Of a stretch of 64,000 bases of DNA, positions 21,100 through 31,327 are shown piece by piece. The notes below the pieces were generated by a model. That model was not told where the DNA came from. It did no database searches and saw only the letters and a list, made by a program, of their open reading frames with translations. The stretch is from positions 37,031,001 through 37,095,000 of the forward strand of contig NC_080560.1 of the NCBI RefSeq assembly GCF_030253575.1, in the 5' to 3' direction. Made by a program: the position numbers and the translations under genes. The first letter of the stretch is position 1, and each line of letters begins with the position of its first letter. The stretch comes from Rhododendron vialii. Taxonomy: Eukaryota; Streptophyta; Magnoliopsida; Ericales; Ericaceae.

Positions 21100-21333
21100 G
21101 GCAACACCACCACTGACCCAAAAAAAATCCCCTACGATCTCCTCAACCTTTTGCGTCGGCTCCAACTGCCTCGTCTACCACCTCCTCAACCCCTAACACT
21201 ACCACACCCCAAGGCCTTCCTCTCCTTCTTCTCTAACCCCAACGTCATCGCCGTAGGCGTTGATATGGCGTCGGTCGCAAAGAAACTCGACGAGGTCCAC
21301 GAGATTAAGATCGCGAATGCTGTCCGGCGACTT
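21100..21333 (+). pseudogene. WRN-like 3'-5' exonuclease gene fragment
   Basis: The open frame starting at 20950 contains, from about 21100 on, PYDLLNLLRRL..., then ...AFLSFFSNPNVIAVGVDM and ASVAKKLDEVHEIKIANAV. This resembles the segment of plant Werner-syndrome-like (DEDD) exonuclease proteins in which a predicted FLxxPxxxxVGVG strand is followed by a helix and xxNAVDL. Only this part is present; the catalytic DEDD residues are not visible. After ANAV the sequence passes directly into a relic of the PPR 5' flank (21334-21392). It is a captured or chopped gene fragment. Confidence 0.45.
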
Positions 21334-21392
21334 ACACCAGGTGAGTTTGGAATATCCTCCTCATCCTTTAAATTCACTTGCAGGGAGAGAGA
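21334..21392 (+). pseudogene. Relic of the PPR-gene 5' flank
   Basis: caggtgagtttggaatatcc, then ctcatcctttaaattcactt and gcagggagagagag closely match the block just upstream of PPR2-5 (e.g. 23816-23880: caggtgagcttggaatatcc). No PPR coding sequence follows; instead gatgattcatgtacac appears. Either a truncated PPR copy or the source junction of the flank. Confidence 0.6.
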
Positions 21393-21559
21393 GATGATTC
21401 ATGTACACTTGCATGTTCATTTTTCTTTCATGTACACTTTCATGTTTTGTTTTGATGGCCCCTATCAAGCCTCTATCTAGAATCGGCCCAATCCACGTTC
21501 ATCGTGTGGGGTCTAAAGTAATCTGGGCTTGACATGTGTTACTTAAGTGTACTTTAAAA

Positions 21560-22330
21560 GAGCAGGTGAAATGATGTAAAGTTCGGACTGTGAAATTCTC
21601 CCTCACTTGTTCCTCGACTGTCAGTTTGCACTAGTAGTGTGGACACTCCATTGATTGGGTTTGTACCAAGCATGAATGAACGCACATCTATTTTAGCTTG
21701 GTTTGACAGTTTTATTAGAAGAAAGGTGGAAAGGCACTGAGGAGGGCAGCCACAATGCAGATCCTTAGCTAGCGGTTCTAATGGCGGTGAAGGATGCGAC
21801 AGAGTTTGTTGGTGTGGTTCGCGATGGGGAGGGCGTAAGACCTCAGGGAGCACATATTCAATCTGGGGATGCACAGAGCTGGACACCGGCCACCAGTTAG
21901 CGGGTGAATAAAAATCAATGTGGATGGAGCATGGATTCCGAGAGCGACGGCTGGGGGGACATCAGATGCGGGTGTGGTTTTGAGGGACTCTATGGGTTGT
22001 TTTGTGGCGGCGCGATCGATCAACCTGGGCTCTTCGGGTTATGCGCTTTGTGCTGAAGCAGCGGCATGGAGAGCGGCATTGGGGTTTGCTAAAATTGTTG
22101 GGGTTTAGTAGTATCACGGTAGAGGGAGATTCTCAACAGCTTGTGAAGGTTCTAAACAAGGAAATCCAGTGCCCGGCAGGGGTGGAGGTGATTGTGGAAG
22201 ACATCAGACGGTATGAACAACAGAGCAAGGGTTTGATAGCTGCATCTTTCAGTTTGTTCGGGGATCGACAAATGTGGTTGCGGACAAACTCGCAAGGTTC
22301 AGGATGCTAGGTCCAAGGTCATGGCGTGAA
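21560..22330 (+). pseudogene. LINE 3'-end relic: zf-RVT tail and RNase H domain
   Basis: Starting near 21600 a frame reads HLFLDCQFALVVWTLHWLG-like (end of the zf-RVT linker of plant L1/LINE ORF2). From about 21915 INVDGAWIPRATAGGTSDAG, VVLRDSMGCFVAARS and CAEAAAWRAALGFAKIVG are RNase H (RVT_3) motifs. A frame change near 22105 is needed to continue into SSITVEGDSQQLVKVLN, and another near 22255 for a VADKLARF-type end. At least two frameshifts and no upstream reverse transcriptase, so it is a dead 5'-truncated copy. Confidence 0.65.
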
Positions 22331-22433
22331 GACTTCGCAAGCTAAACTTTCTGATTGGTCAATGGTCATTGGGTTCGTTAGAATGTGATAATCATCCTTC
22401 CTTAGTTTGTTTAGTTGGTGTTTCCAATAAAAT

Positions 22434-22821
22434 CGAAAACACTTCAGTCACCGACCGGGAGGGTCGGTGACCGGCCACCGACCCTGTGTGGGATCCATTC
22501 CGGGTCCCGCACGAATGATCCGAGCCGTTCAATAATTTTAAAAAAAAAACCGAGTGGGCTATGTGAGAAATAAGCTCAATCCGATATGTGTATGTGCTCG
22601 ATCCGAGCTGTTCCAAAATCAGATGATCCGACCCGTTCAAAAATGAAAGTTTGGAACGAGCACGTACACACATCGGATTGAGCTTATTTCTCATGAAGCC
22701 CACTGGGTTTTTTTTTTTAAAATTATTGAGCAGCTCGGATCATTCGTGCAGGGCCCGGAGTGGACCCCACACGCAGTCGGTGGCCGGTCACCGACCCCAA
22801 GGTCGGTGACTGTAGCACTGC
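22434..22821. mobile_element. Fold-back MITE with 11-bp target-site duplication
   Basis: Terminal inverted repeats contain cagtcaccgacc (22445-22456) and ggtcggtgactg (22801-22812). Inner arms pair: cgagtgggctatgtgagaaa with tttctcatgaagcccactgg, and gctcaatccgatatgtgtat with acacacatcggattgagct. The flanks tccaataaaat at 22423-22433 and 22822-22832 are identical, an 11-bp target duplication consistent with a Mutator-like origin (hAT would give 8). 388 bp, non-coding. Confidence 0.8.
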
Positions 22822-22832
22822 TCCAATAAAAT

Positions 22833-23739
22833 TTGCCATTTTGGCAAAAAAAGAAAAGCATAGAAGAAATGATGTAAAGTTTGTGGGCAAAGAAGACAAT
22901 AATACCCCTTTTCCCTCTTTTAAATCAAAAAAGTGACACAAATTGTTAGTACTGGCGGGCATTTTCCCTCCGACTCCTCTTCTCTTCCACTTTCCTACTT
23001 TACTCTTTTCTCTTTTGACCTTTTTCACAAAATTCCAAACCAAGTCTTTCTTGGGTAACCAAATGGGAAGAGAGGAGTGAAAGTAAACCTTGGTGAGTTC
23101 TTTATGGCAAAATCAGTTGCCAACGATTGGGCCGTTGGAATTCTGTGGGACCAATTCAGAATTTGATCGTTGAAATTTGGCTGGAATCACAATTTCCGGC
23201 ACCAAACAAAGGGTTGTACTTGGCTATTTTTGTCCCAAACAAGATCGAGAGGCACAGACAAATCTATTCTCGCAAAAACGATGTATTTACTTAGCTTTTA
23301 TTATCAAGTAAGGTTTTTTGTTTCTCCTTTACTGGGAAGGAAAAAATGCATGTTGAAGAATTTTTAACATGGAAACTAACTTTTTTGTAAAAAATCTCGA
23401 TTTTTTTTTAATACAAATGAAAATAAACCAATAAATTTTCCTTTATGGCTTATTTTTGTCTTTGTTCTAAAAATTTTGAGTTTCAATCACACATAATTTT
23501 TTGATTTTTCTAATCGAGACAAACAACTAATCCACAAATTTGACACGAAATCTACAAAAAAAAAAAAAATAAGCCACTCGACATATTTAGCAAAACTAGG
23601 CCTAAAAACAAAGAAATATGTTGGGTTTCTTTTTATACTTATTTATTTTGCTTCTTGATTTGTTACTCCATTAACCAGGCAAAACCGCAAAAGTTACCAA
23701 AGTGGAAGAGAAAAGTATTTTGCTCAACAAAACGTAGAG
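22833..23739. other. Non-coding region upstream of PPR2
   Basis: No gene. 23440-23610 is the AT-rich block (gcttatttttgtctttgttc ... aataagccactcgacatatt ... gcaaaactaggcc) that also precedes PPR3 (31390-31560), PPR4 (38950-39120) and PPR5 (48470-48640). 23645-23715 (cttgttactccattaac ... gcaaaa) is the next shared piece. Confidence 0.5.
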
Positions 23740-23893
23740 ACATTTTTAAGGGCAAAATTGGAATTTAAAAAATTTGAGAGCAAGTACTGTATGACTTCGA
23801 AAAATTTGGGATACCAGGTGAGCTTGGAATATCCTCATCCTTTGAATTCGCTTGTGGAGAGGGAGAGAGAGAGAGAGAGAGGACGGAGAAGAG
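23740..23893 (+). promoter_or_regulatory. Conserved PPR 5' flank/leader with (GA)n
   Basis: The block acatttttaagggcaaaatt ... gacttcgaaaaatttgggat ... ccaggtgagcttggaatatc ... ttgaattcgcttg runs into (GA)n and cggagaagag before the ATG. It is shared by PPR2-5 (31800-31974, 39430-39645, 50655-50828), so it probably holds the promoter-proximal leader. The cag/gtgagc word looks like a splice donor, but use is not known. Confidence 0.5.
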
Positions 23894-25477
23894 ATGGCTC
23901 AGATTGGGGTTTTTTCAGTAATCAGTCCCATAGAATCTGCTAAATACCGAAAAGGTAATCTTCTCTCTCCTCCCCACCGTTCATATTTTGCCCTTCGTTC
24001 TCATTCCAACACTATAAACACTAGAAGTTCTACTCCTTCTGCGACCCTCATCAGCCCAGCACGAAAGCAAGATGATGTTCCAACCATTTTAGAAATCAAT
24101 AAGGCGTTAGCCAATACTACGAAGTCGGGTAAGTACAGCACGGCTCTTTCTCATTTCAACGAGTTGCAGTTACACGACATTGAGCTAAATTTGTACACCT
24201 TCAACATTGCAATTAACTGCTATTGTTGCGTTAATCGAGTTGGATTTGGGTTCTCTCTTTTAGGCAGCATCTTGAAACGCGGTTATACGCCAGATGTAGT
24301 TACCTTCAACACTCTGTTGAATGGGCTTATCCCACAAGATAATGCTGATGAGGCTCTTTCTCTTTTCAACAAGTTGTTGTTACAAGACATTGAGCTAAAT
24401 TTGTATACCTTCAACATTGCTATTAACTGCTACTGTCGCGTGAATCGAGTTGGCTTTGGGTTCTCTCTTTTAGGCAGTGTCTTCAAACGCGGTTATACGC
24501 CTGATGTAGTTACCTTCAACACTCTGTTGCATGCACTTATCCCACAAGATAAAGCTGAAGAGGCTCTTTCTCTTTTCAACAAGTTGTTGTTACAAGACAT
24601 TGAGCTAGATTTGTATACCTTCAGCATTGCTATTAACTGCTACTCTTGCGTGAATCGAGTTGGCTTTGGGTTCTCTCTTTTAGGCAGCATCTTCAAACGC
24701 GGGTATACACCTAATGTAATTATCTTCAACACCCTGTTAGATGGACTTATCGCACAGGATAAAGCTGATGAGGCTCTTTCTCTTTTCAATAAGTTGTTGT
24801 TACAAGACATTGAGCTAGATTTGTATACCTTCAGCATTGCTATTAACTGCTACTCTCGTGTGAATCGAGTTGGCTTTGTGTTCTCTCTTTTAGGCAGCAT
24901 CTTCAAATGCGGGTATACACCTAATGTAGTTATCTTCAACACCCTGTTAGATGGACTTATTGTACAGGATAAAGCTGATGAGGCTCTTTCTCTTTTCAAC
25001 AAGTTGTTGTTACAAGACATTGAGATCGATTTGTATACCTTCAACATTGCTATTAACTGCTACTGTCACGTGAATCAAGTTGGCTTTGGGTTCTCTCTTT
25101 TAGGCAGCATCTTCAAACGCGGTTATACGCCTGATGTAGTTACCTTCAACACTCTGTTGAATGCACTTATCCCACAAGATAAAGCTGATGAGGCTCTTTC
25201 TCTTTTCAACAAGTTGTTGTTACAAGACATTGAGCTAGATTTGTATACCTTCAGCATTGCTATTAACTGCTACTCTCGCGTGAATCGAGTTGGCTTTGGG
25301 TTATCCCTTTTGGGCAGCATCTTCAAAAGCGGTTATACGCCTAATGTAGTTACCTTCAGCACTCTGTTAAATGGATTTATTGCACAAGATAAAGCTGCTG
25401 AGGCTCTTTCTCATTTTGAGAAGTTGCAGTTACAAGACATTGAGCTAAATTTTGTACACCTTCAACATTGCAATTAA
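23894..25477 (+). CDS. PPR2: RFL-type PPR array, 3'-truncated
   Basis: 527 residues. A 64-residue basic/Ser-rich leader (MAQIGVFSVISPIES...) is followed by 13 consecutive 35-residue PPR motifs (65-519) that alternate between a VVTFNTLLNGLI-type and a LYTFNIAINCYC-type motif. The modules are almost identical to one another. The frame ends after an extra T in aaattttgtacacc (25447-25453; aaatttgtacacc in the intact modules), giving FVHLQHCN and a stop. A few bases later (about 25485) the sequence jumps to spacer DNA (atgtatgttgcattccactg, as at 44006), so the conserved RFL C-terminal half is deleted. The ATG at 23894 matches the MTQIGVFSV start of PPR3-5; an earlier in-frame ATG lies in the GA tract. 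Whether the truncated protein is made is unknown. Confidence 0.65.
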   Translation: MAQIGVFSVISPIESAKYRKGNLLSPPHRSYFALRSHSNTINTRSSTPSATLISPARKQDDVPTILEINKALANTTKSGKYSTALSHFNELQLHDIELNLYTFNIAINCYCCVNRVGFGFSLLGSILKRGYTPDVVTFNTLLNGLIPQDNADEALSLFNKLLLQDIELNLYTFNIAINCYCRVNRVGFGFSLLGSVFKRGYTPDVVTFNTLLHALIPQDKAEEALSLFNKLLLQDIELDLYTFSIAINCYSCVNRVGFGFSLLGSIFKRGYTPNVIIFNTLLDGLIAQDKADEALSLFNKLLLQDIELDLYTFSIAINCYSRVNRVGFVFSLLGSIFKCGYTPNVVIFNTLLDGLIVQDKADEALSLFNKLLLQDIEIDLYTFNIAINCYCHVNQVGFGFSLLGSIFKRGYTPDVVTFNTLLNALIPQDKADEALSLFNKLLLQDIELDLYTFSIAINCYSRVNRVGFGLSLLGSIFKSGYTPNVVTFSTLLNGFIAQDKAAEALSHFEKLQLQDIELNFVHLQHCN

Positions 25478-25484
25478 CTGCTAT

Positions 25485-28400
25485 TAATGTATGTTGCATT
25501 CCACTGATCTTTGTTGTTTGGGTACATTTTAAGAACCCGTCTCTTATAGGACAGAGTTCCAGACTTGGGTTACCCTTACTAAAATACAGTTTCTCACTAT
25601 AAGGTACCTTACGGTTTATAAAACGGGGAAATTTAACTCAATTAAAGAATAATGTAAGTCTTAACGCCTTATGTACATTGATTGCAGATGGTTGGTTCAG
25701 TTGAAAACTTGAAGGCATCTACTATTTGGTCCCCTTTCAAGTTTGTCTTTTGAAGTATGTCAGTGCTTTTGTGAAATGTGTTAGACTTCTACTGGCTTGT
25801 CTATGATGTATAGGGTGTACATGGAGATGCTCACCTTTTGTTTCTTTGTTTGTGCGAGCACAAGACTTTACATTTTGTTGCTAGTTAGTATGTTCTTTTG
25901 GCCGTCGGGCTGATATAGATATGGCTTAAGTAGGATAGTTCAAGATTTAACTCTTTAACGAAGCTATAGTTCGAGCCTTTTGATTTCTTTTGTGCTGATG
26001 GGTTCGATTCCGTAAGAACCCATCCTCCTCCTCAAGTCCCCTAGGATAGAGTAGATTAGGATTAACTATTAGCAAAAAAAAACTCTAATTTGTATGAATC
26101 GGAGGTGGTGGCCACTTTAGTTTTTTCTTATAGAACAGTACCTATTGAAATCTGTAGCTATTTTGTTTTATTGTTTTTCTTTACAATGGAATCTCTGGTA
26201 TGCAATGGAATCTTTACATTCTCGGTATTAATTTTCATTTGAGCACCTTGTAATATGGCACACGTTACCATGTCCTGAACTGGGAACAAAATACATCACT
26301 GGGATTTTCTTACCGTATCGCAAACGTGTTGGACACGGACACAACTCGCGACAACTCTAAATGAATGGGTACACAGACATGTCAGCAGACACGGCTAAGA
26401 ATATACATGCATTTGTATTGACATTAGGCTTGTGAACATTCTATCTAGATACAACAATTACTTATGGCTTCTTTCTGATTCTTACTTTTTGCTTTTTAAG
26501 TGGTATAATTGATCACTGTCATATTTTGATTTCCAGGAATAAGCTTTTACTATTATAAATTGATCAATGTAATGTTTCCACCTGTGCTGAAGTTGAATCT
26601 TTGATATGTCCCTGGTGTCTTGCCTGCTTAAAATTAGTAAAATTACGTGGAGACGCTGTCTAGCATGTCCCATACCGCCATATGTGTCCCTGGCGTGTCT
26701 AATACAGATACAATATGCAGTTAGGCGTGTCAGCGCTTTATCGGGTTGTAGATACCAGATACTGCAAGAGAATCGTAAGAATAGTAATGATAGGTCATGC
26801 CAATATAGTTTGGAAATGGAAGAAACCCAACTGATTTATTTTAATGTACAGTAAATTTGTGTTCCATTTTTAGGCTTACCTTATGTTCATGGTAGAGGTT
26901 TTGTGGTGCAATAATGTTGCTATTGGCTCAGAGGTGATATCCATTAGCCACCATTATTACCCTAAGCTGTTGTACTATTTGCTAGTCTCATATGTGTTTA
27001 TTTTTCAATGGTGAAATGTCTAGGCCTGAAACAATTTTATTCTGTTAATCAAGGTCTTTATTTCCCCATGAAAATATGGTGTCAACGACTCAACTGTCAA
27101 AAGCCTTGTGGTGGAATATTCAGCATATTGATTGATGTTCAAATGACTGCTTCTACTTCTTGATTATGGTGGTGTGACATCCTACTGCTTTGATTATGTA
27201 TTCGAGAACATTGTTACTGACCTTCTCATTCCTCATTGTTATTCATGTGAACATTCTATCTAGATACTATCAAACTTATAAGATCAGTATGGTTCTTACT
27301 TTTTACTTGTTAAATTGTAGATTTTAATTCAGGATTATAAATTGATACCCGGGAATATGCTTTTACTATTATAAGTGATCACTGTCATGTTTCCACCCGT
27401 GTTCAAGTTAAGACATGGGTGTCCACGAACTTTCCCTTGTATGTCGCCTGCTTAAAGTTTTTTAATGTAAGTGGACACGCTATCTAGCATGTCCCAACTG
27501 TGTCCCCGGTGTGTATCATGCAGATACGGTAAGCAGTTAGACGTGTCGGTGTTTCATAGGTTAGTAGATACAAGATATTCTAAGAGAATCAGAAGCATAC
27601 TAATTATAGGTCTTGCCATGATACTTTGAAATTGTAAGAAACCCACCTGAGTCTTTTGAATGTACCGTCAATTTGTGTTCCATCTTTAGGCTTACCTTGT
27701 GTTCATGGTAGAAGTGCAATAATTTGGCTATTGGCTCAGAGGTGATATCCATTAGCCACCATTACATTTCTGAGCTAGTAAGACTCGTATGTGTTTATTT
27801 TTCAATTGCAAGAATTCTAGGCCTGAAACAATTTTATTCTGTCAATGAAGGTTTGAGATTCCCCTATGGAACGATGCTGTCGGACGACTTGTTGTGGATT
27901 GTTCAACATACTGATCTATTGTTCAAATGGCTGCTTCTACTTTTTTTTCGTGATACGACATCCTACTGCTTTGATTATGTATAAGCGACCATTGTTACGG
28001 ACCGTCTCAGCCATGTATCTCAGTTTTATTCGGGGGGAAGCAAGTACAAAAATGAAGGGTGAATGGTGGCGTACAAATTTGTCAGATTCGAACCGACGAA
28101 TTGAGTTTTTGCGAACCCCTGCCTTGGCCACTTGGTTGCGGTTCCCTATCAATTCCTTGTCTTTCCCCTTCTCTGACTTCGCTTCATAGGGTGCAACCCG
28201 GAATAAACGATGCTGGAATGCTTTGGGAGGAAGCATAACATAGGGGACATAGATTATGATAAATACTTTGTAAAACTTGAGAATCCAAGAGTTCTCCCTA
28301 CCCAAACCCTTTCCGGGGTGACAATATAAAGATGCATCCAGAGATTTGTTGATGCTCCACGACCCAGAAAGTATGGTATCTGTCAACAGATTCAGCTGCC

Positions 28401-28790
28401 GTTGGTATAAAAAATGCAGGTTCTAACCATCAAATTGGAAAACTATGCCAGGTTATGATCTTATTCTGTAGTGCTTGATGGAGATTCTTTTCTTCTTCTT
28501 TTTAAAGGGAGAATTGCTGGAATCTCTGAAATTTTTGGTCAGGATCTTCTGTAGTAGATGAACTGTTTACTAGGGTGGCATAAATTGGTTGTTTTCATTT
28601 TGTTGCATAGTTCTTGGCTGTGTCTTGTTTCTTTTGCTTTGGTGGCTCCTGACTTTATGCCGTGGGGAGTTTGCTGAGATAGCTTTGTTGGTTGTGTGTC
28701 CTGTTTGGACTTTGCCGTATTTGTTTGGAGCTTTTAATGATTGTGTACATTTACCGGAAAAATAGATTACTCCGTGCACGTGCGGATCTT
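25485..28790. repeat. Repeated spacer module, unit 2
   Basis: Non-coding. Starts with the block atgtatgttgcattccactg that in units 4 and 5 follows the RG-type repeat. Contains a SINE-like 3' fragment (about 25998-26080: gggttcgattccgtaagaac ... cccctaggatagagtagatt), the empty TRIM site (near 26190), and two spacer subunits with the core ttggctcagaggtgatatcc near 26923 and 27733. It ends with the tgccgtggggagtttgctga segment also found at 17490. Confidence 0.6.
28079..28148 (-). pseudogene. tRNA-Cys(GCA)-like relic, copy 2
   Basis: The minus strand gives ccaagtggccaaggcagggg, then ttcgcaaaaactc with a GCA centre, then gtcggttcgaatctgac, a 5-bp T-stem (GTCGG/CTGAC with one G-U) around TTCGAAT. 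D- and T-arms are well kept. The acceptor stem is not closed. Copies also at 16929, 37155, 46661 and 59041. Confidence 0.4.
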
Positions 28791-29314
28791 GTGCTCGTGC
28801 TTTTGTGCTTTATTTTTATTTTCTTTATTTTGTTTGTGTTGGTGGTTTCCAGGTAGTTCAATGGTGTTTGTTTTTTAATAAAATAACTTTGGTAATTATT
28901 GGCTTTCATTCATTCTAAGATGAGTGTATGAACAAATGTAGTTCAGACAAAGTGTTGAACAAAAGTTCAAACAAACATACAACAAAAAATGAAGAGCTGA
29001 GACTCTTATTCTAGAACTATCAGGTTTAAGGGCAGTCATCACATGTATACAAATGAGAAAATCAATCCCATGTACACAATTTGAAATATGATATTATGTA
29101 CTCCATACGATGAGATAACTGATCAAATTGCATTGCGAAACTCTCAATTGTGTTTGCTGCACATAGTTGTAAGCATACAATCGTATAAAGAAGATGAGAT
29201 GAGAGGGGACGTAAACAGAAACAAGTGGGGGAAAATGGATCTTGTTTATTCCAAGAAGTTCCCATCAGTACAGGTATAGACATCGAAGGGGAGGACAATA
29301 CAGGACACAAGTGA
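28791..29314. other. Spacer, no supported gene
   Basis: AT-rich. 29030-29280 (cagtcatcacatgtatacaa ... gaaaatggatcttgtttatt) recurs at 37780-38050 and 47270-47540. Short minus-strand open frames there (e.g. 29062-29310) align loosely between copies but each carries its own breaks. Confidence 0.45.
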
Positions 29315-29530
29315 CTCTTGGGTCTAGCTCAAGCCATCATGTAGCTCCCCTTTGGGAGCGGGAGGTTGTGCGTTCGATACCTAAGGAGAGGTGGTCACCT
29401 CTTATGGTAATACTAACAGCTAACTACTAACTTTACTGATGCAGGTTGTGCGTTCGATACCTAAGGAGAGGTGGTCACCTCTTATGGTAATACTAACAGC
29501 TAACTACTAACTTTACTGATGCATACCGTA
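29315..29530 (+). mobile_element. tRNA-derived SINE, with internal 80-bp tandem duplication
   Basis: The head ctcttgggtctagctcaagc is an A-box-like region and gttgtgcgttcgataccta a B-box-like region, as in plant tRNA-derived SINEs. 29363-29442 is repeated at 29443-29522 (aggttgtgcgttcgatacct ... actttactgatgc), so this copy has two B-boxes. Single-B-box copies are at 38095 and 47590. Confidence 0.55.
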
Positions 29531-29799
29531 TGAACAAAAATACGATATTTAAAGAAGAGCTCTATAAAGCTTCGATTTCTCAGTCTCTTAACACTACGCT
29601 ATTTCATGAGTTTTCGACATAAACAATATTTATCAGACGTGAACAATATTTATCTGACTAGAATTATCAATTTGAGCTCTTCTTTCTACTAATTTTCTAT
29701 CCGTGGTAAGTGAATTCAATTACTTCTATATTAATTGACAGTGAGCTTTAGTTTCTTTCTTTCTTTCTCACTTATGTATATAACTTATATATATAGACA

Positions 29800-30375
29800 C
29801 ACACACGGGGCGGTTCCAAGGACCCTCTAAAAAAACCCTCCCAAGTTCCCGATCAAATTTTGATGATCCAAGCTGCTCAATGTAATCAAAACGTGATTTT
29901 AAGGGTACTCGTGAGAAATCAGCAAAAAAAATGACCGGGAAGGGCTTCATCTGAACAGTTTTTTATTGAACTTTATTGAACGGTTCAATAAAAAACTGCT
30001 CAAATCAAGCCCTTCCAGGTTATTTTTTTTGTCAATTTCTTGTGGGCACCCTTAAAAATCACGTTCTGAACACATTGAGCGGCTCGGATCATCAAAATTT
30101 GATCAAGATTCGGTTGCTAGTTTAGTTTTAGTTTTAGTTTTGTTTCCAATCATTACCCTATATCTTTCTCTAATTATTACCCTATATCTCCAATTATTAA
30201 TTTCATTTCTCTCTCTATCTTTCTCCAATCATTACCCATTTCTCTAATCATTACCCTATTTCTCTCTCCACTCACTACCAAAACTAAATTAATCTAAATT
30301 ACGAACCAAACAAAGCCTACGAGATTAAGATTTGGGGAGTTTTTTTAGAGATTTTTTTAAGGGTCCCCGGAACCG
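29800..30375. mobile_element. Fold-back MITE (same family as 1465-1890), split by another element
   Basis: The left arm ggggcggttccaaggaccct ... cccgatcaaattttgatgat ... accgggaagggcttcatct pairs with aagcccttccaggttatttt ... cattgagcggctcggatcat, and after a 205-bp interruption the arm ends gagattaagatttggggagt ... gggtccccggaaccg. The interruption (30114-30318) is a separate MITE. Confidence 0.65.
30114..30318. mobile_element. MITE nested in the fold-back element
   Basis: tcggttgctagtttagtttt ... cattaccctatttctctctc ... aaccaaacaaagc. Same word family as 4560-4736 and 12715-12932. It interrupts the right arm of the host element, so it is the younger insertion. Confidence 0.5.
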
Positions 30376-30878
30376 ATATATAACGGGGCAGGGGCAGATT
30401 CATACCTATCCCCAACCCGTTCCCCATTTTTTTTTAAAAACTATCCCCATCCCCTACTCGATTCGTGAAAAATCCCCGAATCTTCAACCCATTTGGGACG
30501 AGGAATTGGGCTGGGTTGGGCGGGGCGGCTGGGATTGCCATCCCTACCCACTAGAAGATGTGGAGTCTGATATGCCGAAAAAAGAGATGAATTCTTTAAC
30601 ATTTTGCATCTAATTTTGTATTTTTCTTTCATGGTCGGACTTGTTCACATTGTAGCACTCATCAAGTAGAACCTGGATGCAGAAAATCAAGTCAATTAGA
30701 CTCTGAAAATATCTAATCGGAGCACATTTATTTTGAAAAAATAAAAGAGAGCAGGGCAAGCTGGGCAAGAGCATCGACATTTGGCTCTTGTTGTGCACTT
30801 TAGTGTCAAATTTTATAGAGATAATAACAATTTGCAAATTTGTTTGCTCCATTTGATCACTTTAAGGACTACTTTAGA
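30376..30878. other. Spacer upstream of PPR3, no supported gene
   Basis: 30575-30860 is the copy of the block discussed at 38432-38881; here its minus-strand frame is broken by stops. The remainder is low-complexity. Confidence 0.4.
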
Positions 30879-31327
30879 TAAGGGGTGTAAACTAGCCAAG
30901 TCAAACTGAATATTGGCATGTTCGAGCTCGACTCGATCAGAATTCGTCTGACTCGAGTTCGAATCGAGCGGAAAATCTCGGCTTGCCAAGCATGTACAAA
31001 GTTCAAGCTCGGCTCATTAGTATTCGGTTAGGAATAAACGAGCCGGCTCGGCTCGAATTCGTCAACTTTTCAGCCTTAATATTGAAAAATTGGATAAATG
31101 AGCCGAGTCGAACCGAATATTGGTATGTTCAAGCCAAGCCGAGCCGAACCTTTATATTTCGAGCCGAGACAAACCTGTTTGAGCCGAGCCCTGCTAGGTT
31201 CGAGCTCGGCTCGTTTATCTAACAAGCTACAAAATCAAGCTCAAGTTCGCTCATTTATCCTTCGAACCGAGCCGAACCAAGCCCTTACCGAGCCGAACTC
31301 GCGAGCTGCTAGCTCATTTACAACCCT
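30879..31327. mobile_element. Non-autonomous hAT element with 8-bp target duplication
   Basis: Ends taaggggtgtaaac and catttacaaccct are inverted repeats, and the interior is full of gagccgagct/agctcggctc words. Flanks actttaga at 30871-30878 and 31328-31335 form an 8-bp target duplication, the hAT hallmark. The uninterrupted site (gactactttagataaaaatc) is kept upstream of PPR4 (near 38895) and PPR5 (near 48400). 449 bp, non-coding. Confidence 0.85.

Noticed and set aside
24640-25047. Open minus-strand frames within the PPR arrays (e.g. MLKVYKSSSMSCNNNLLKRE)
   Set aside because: They are antisense shadows that recur with the 210-bp module; the plus strand carries the PPR motifs.
24200-25440. 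Regular 210-bp repeats as a CRISPR-like or satellite array
   Set aside because: The repeats are in frame, encode two PPR motifs each, and have no spacers of the CRISPR kind; the organism is a plant.
28079-28148. Functional tRNA-Cys gene
   Set aside because: The acceptor stem cannot be closed and the D-stem is weak; kept as a relic only.
27937-28386. 149-codon minus-strand frame recurring in spacers (37082, 46502, 58881)
   Set aside because: Homologous frames in the other spacers start and end at different places and contain indels that are not multiples of three, so there is no sign of protein constraint; it covers the tRNA-like relic.
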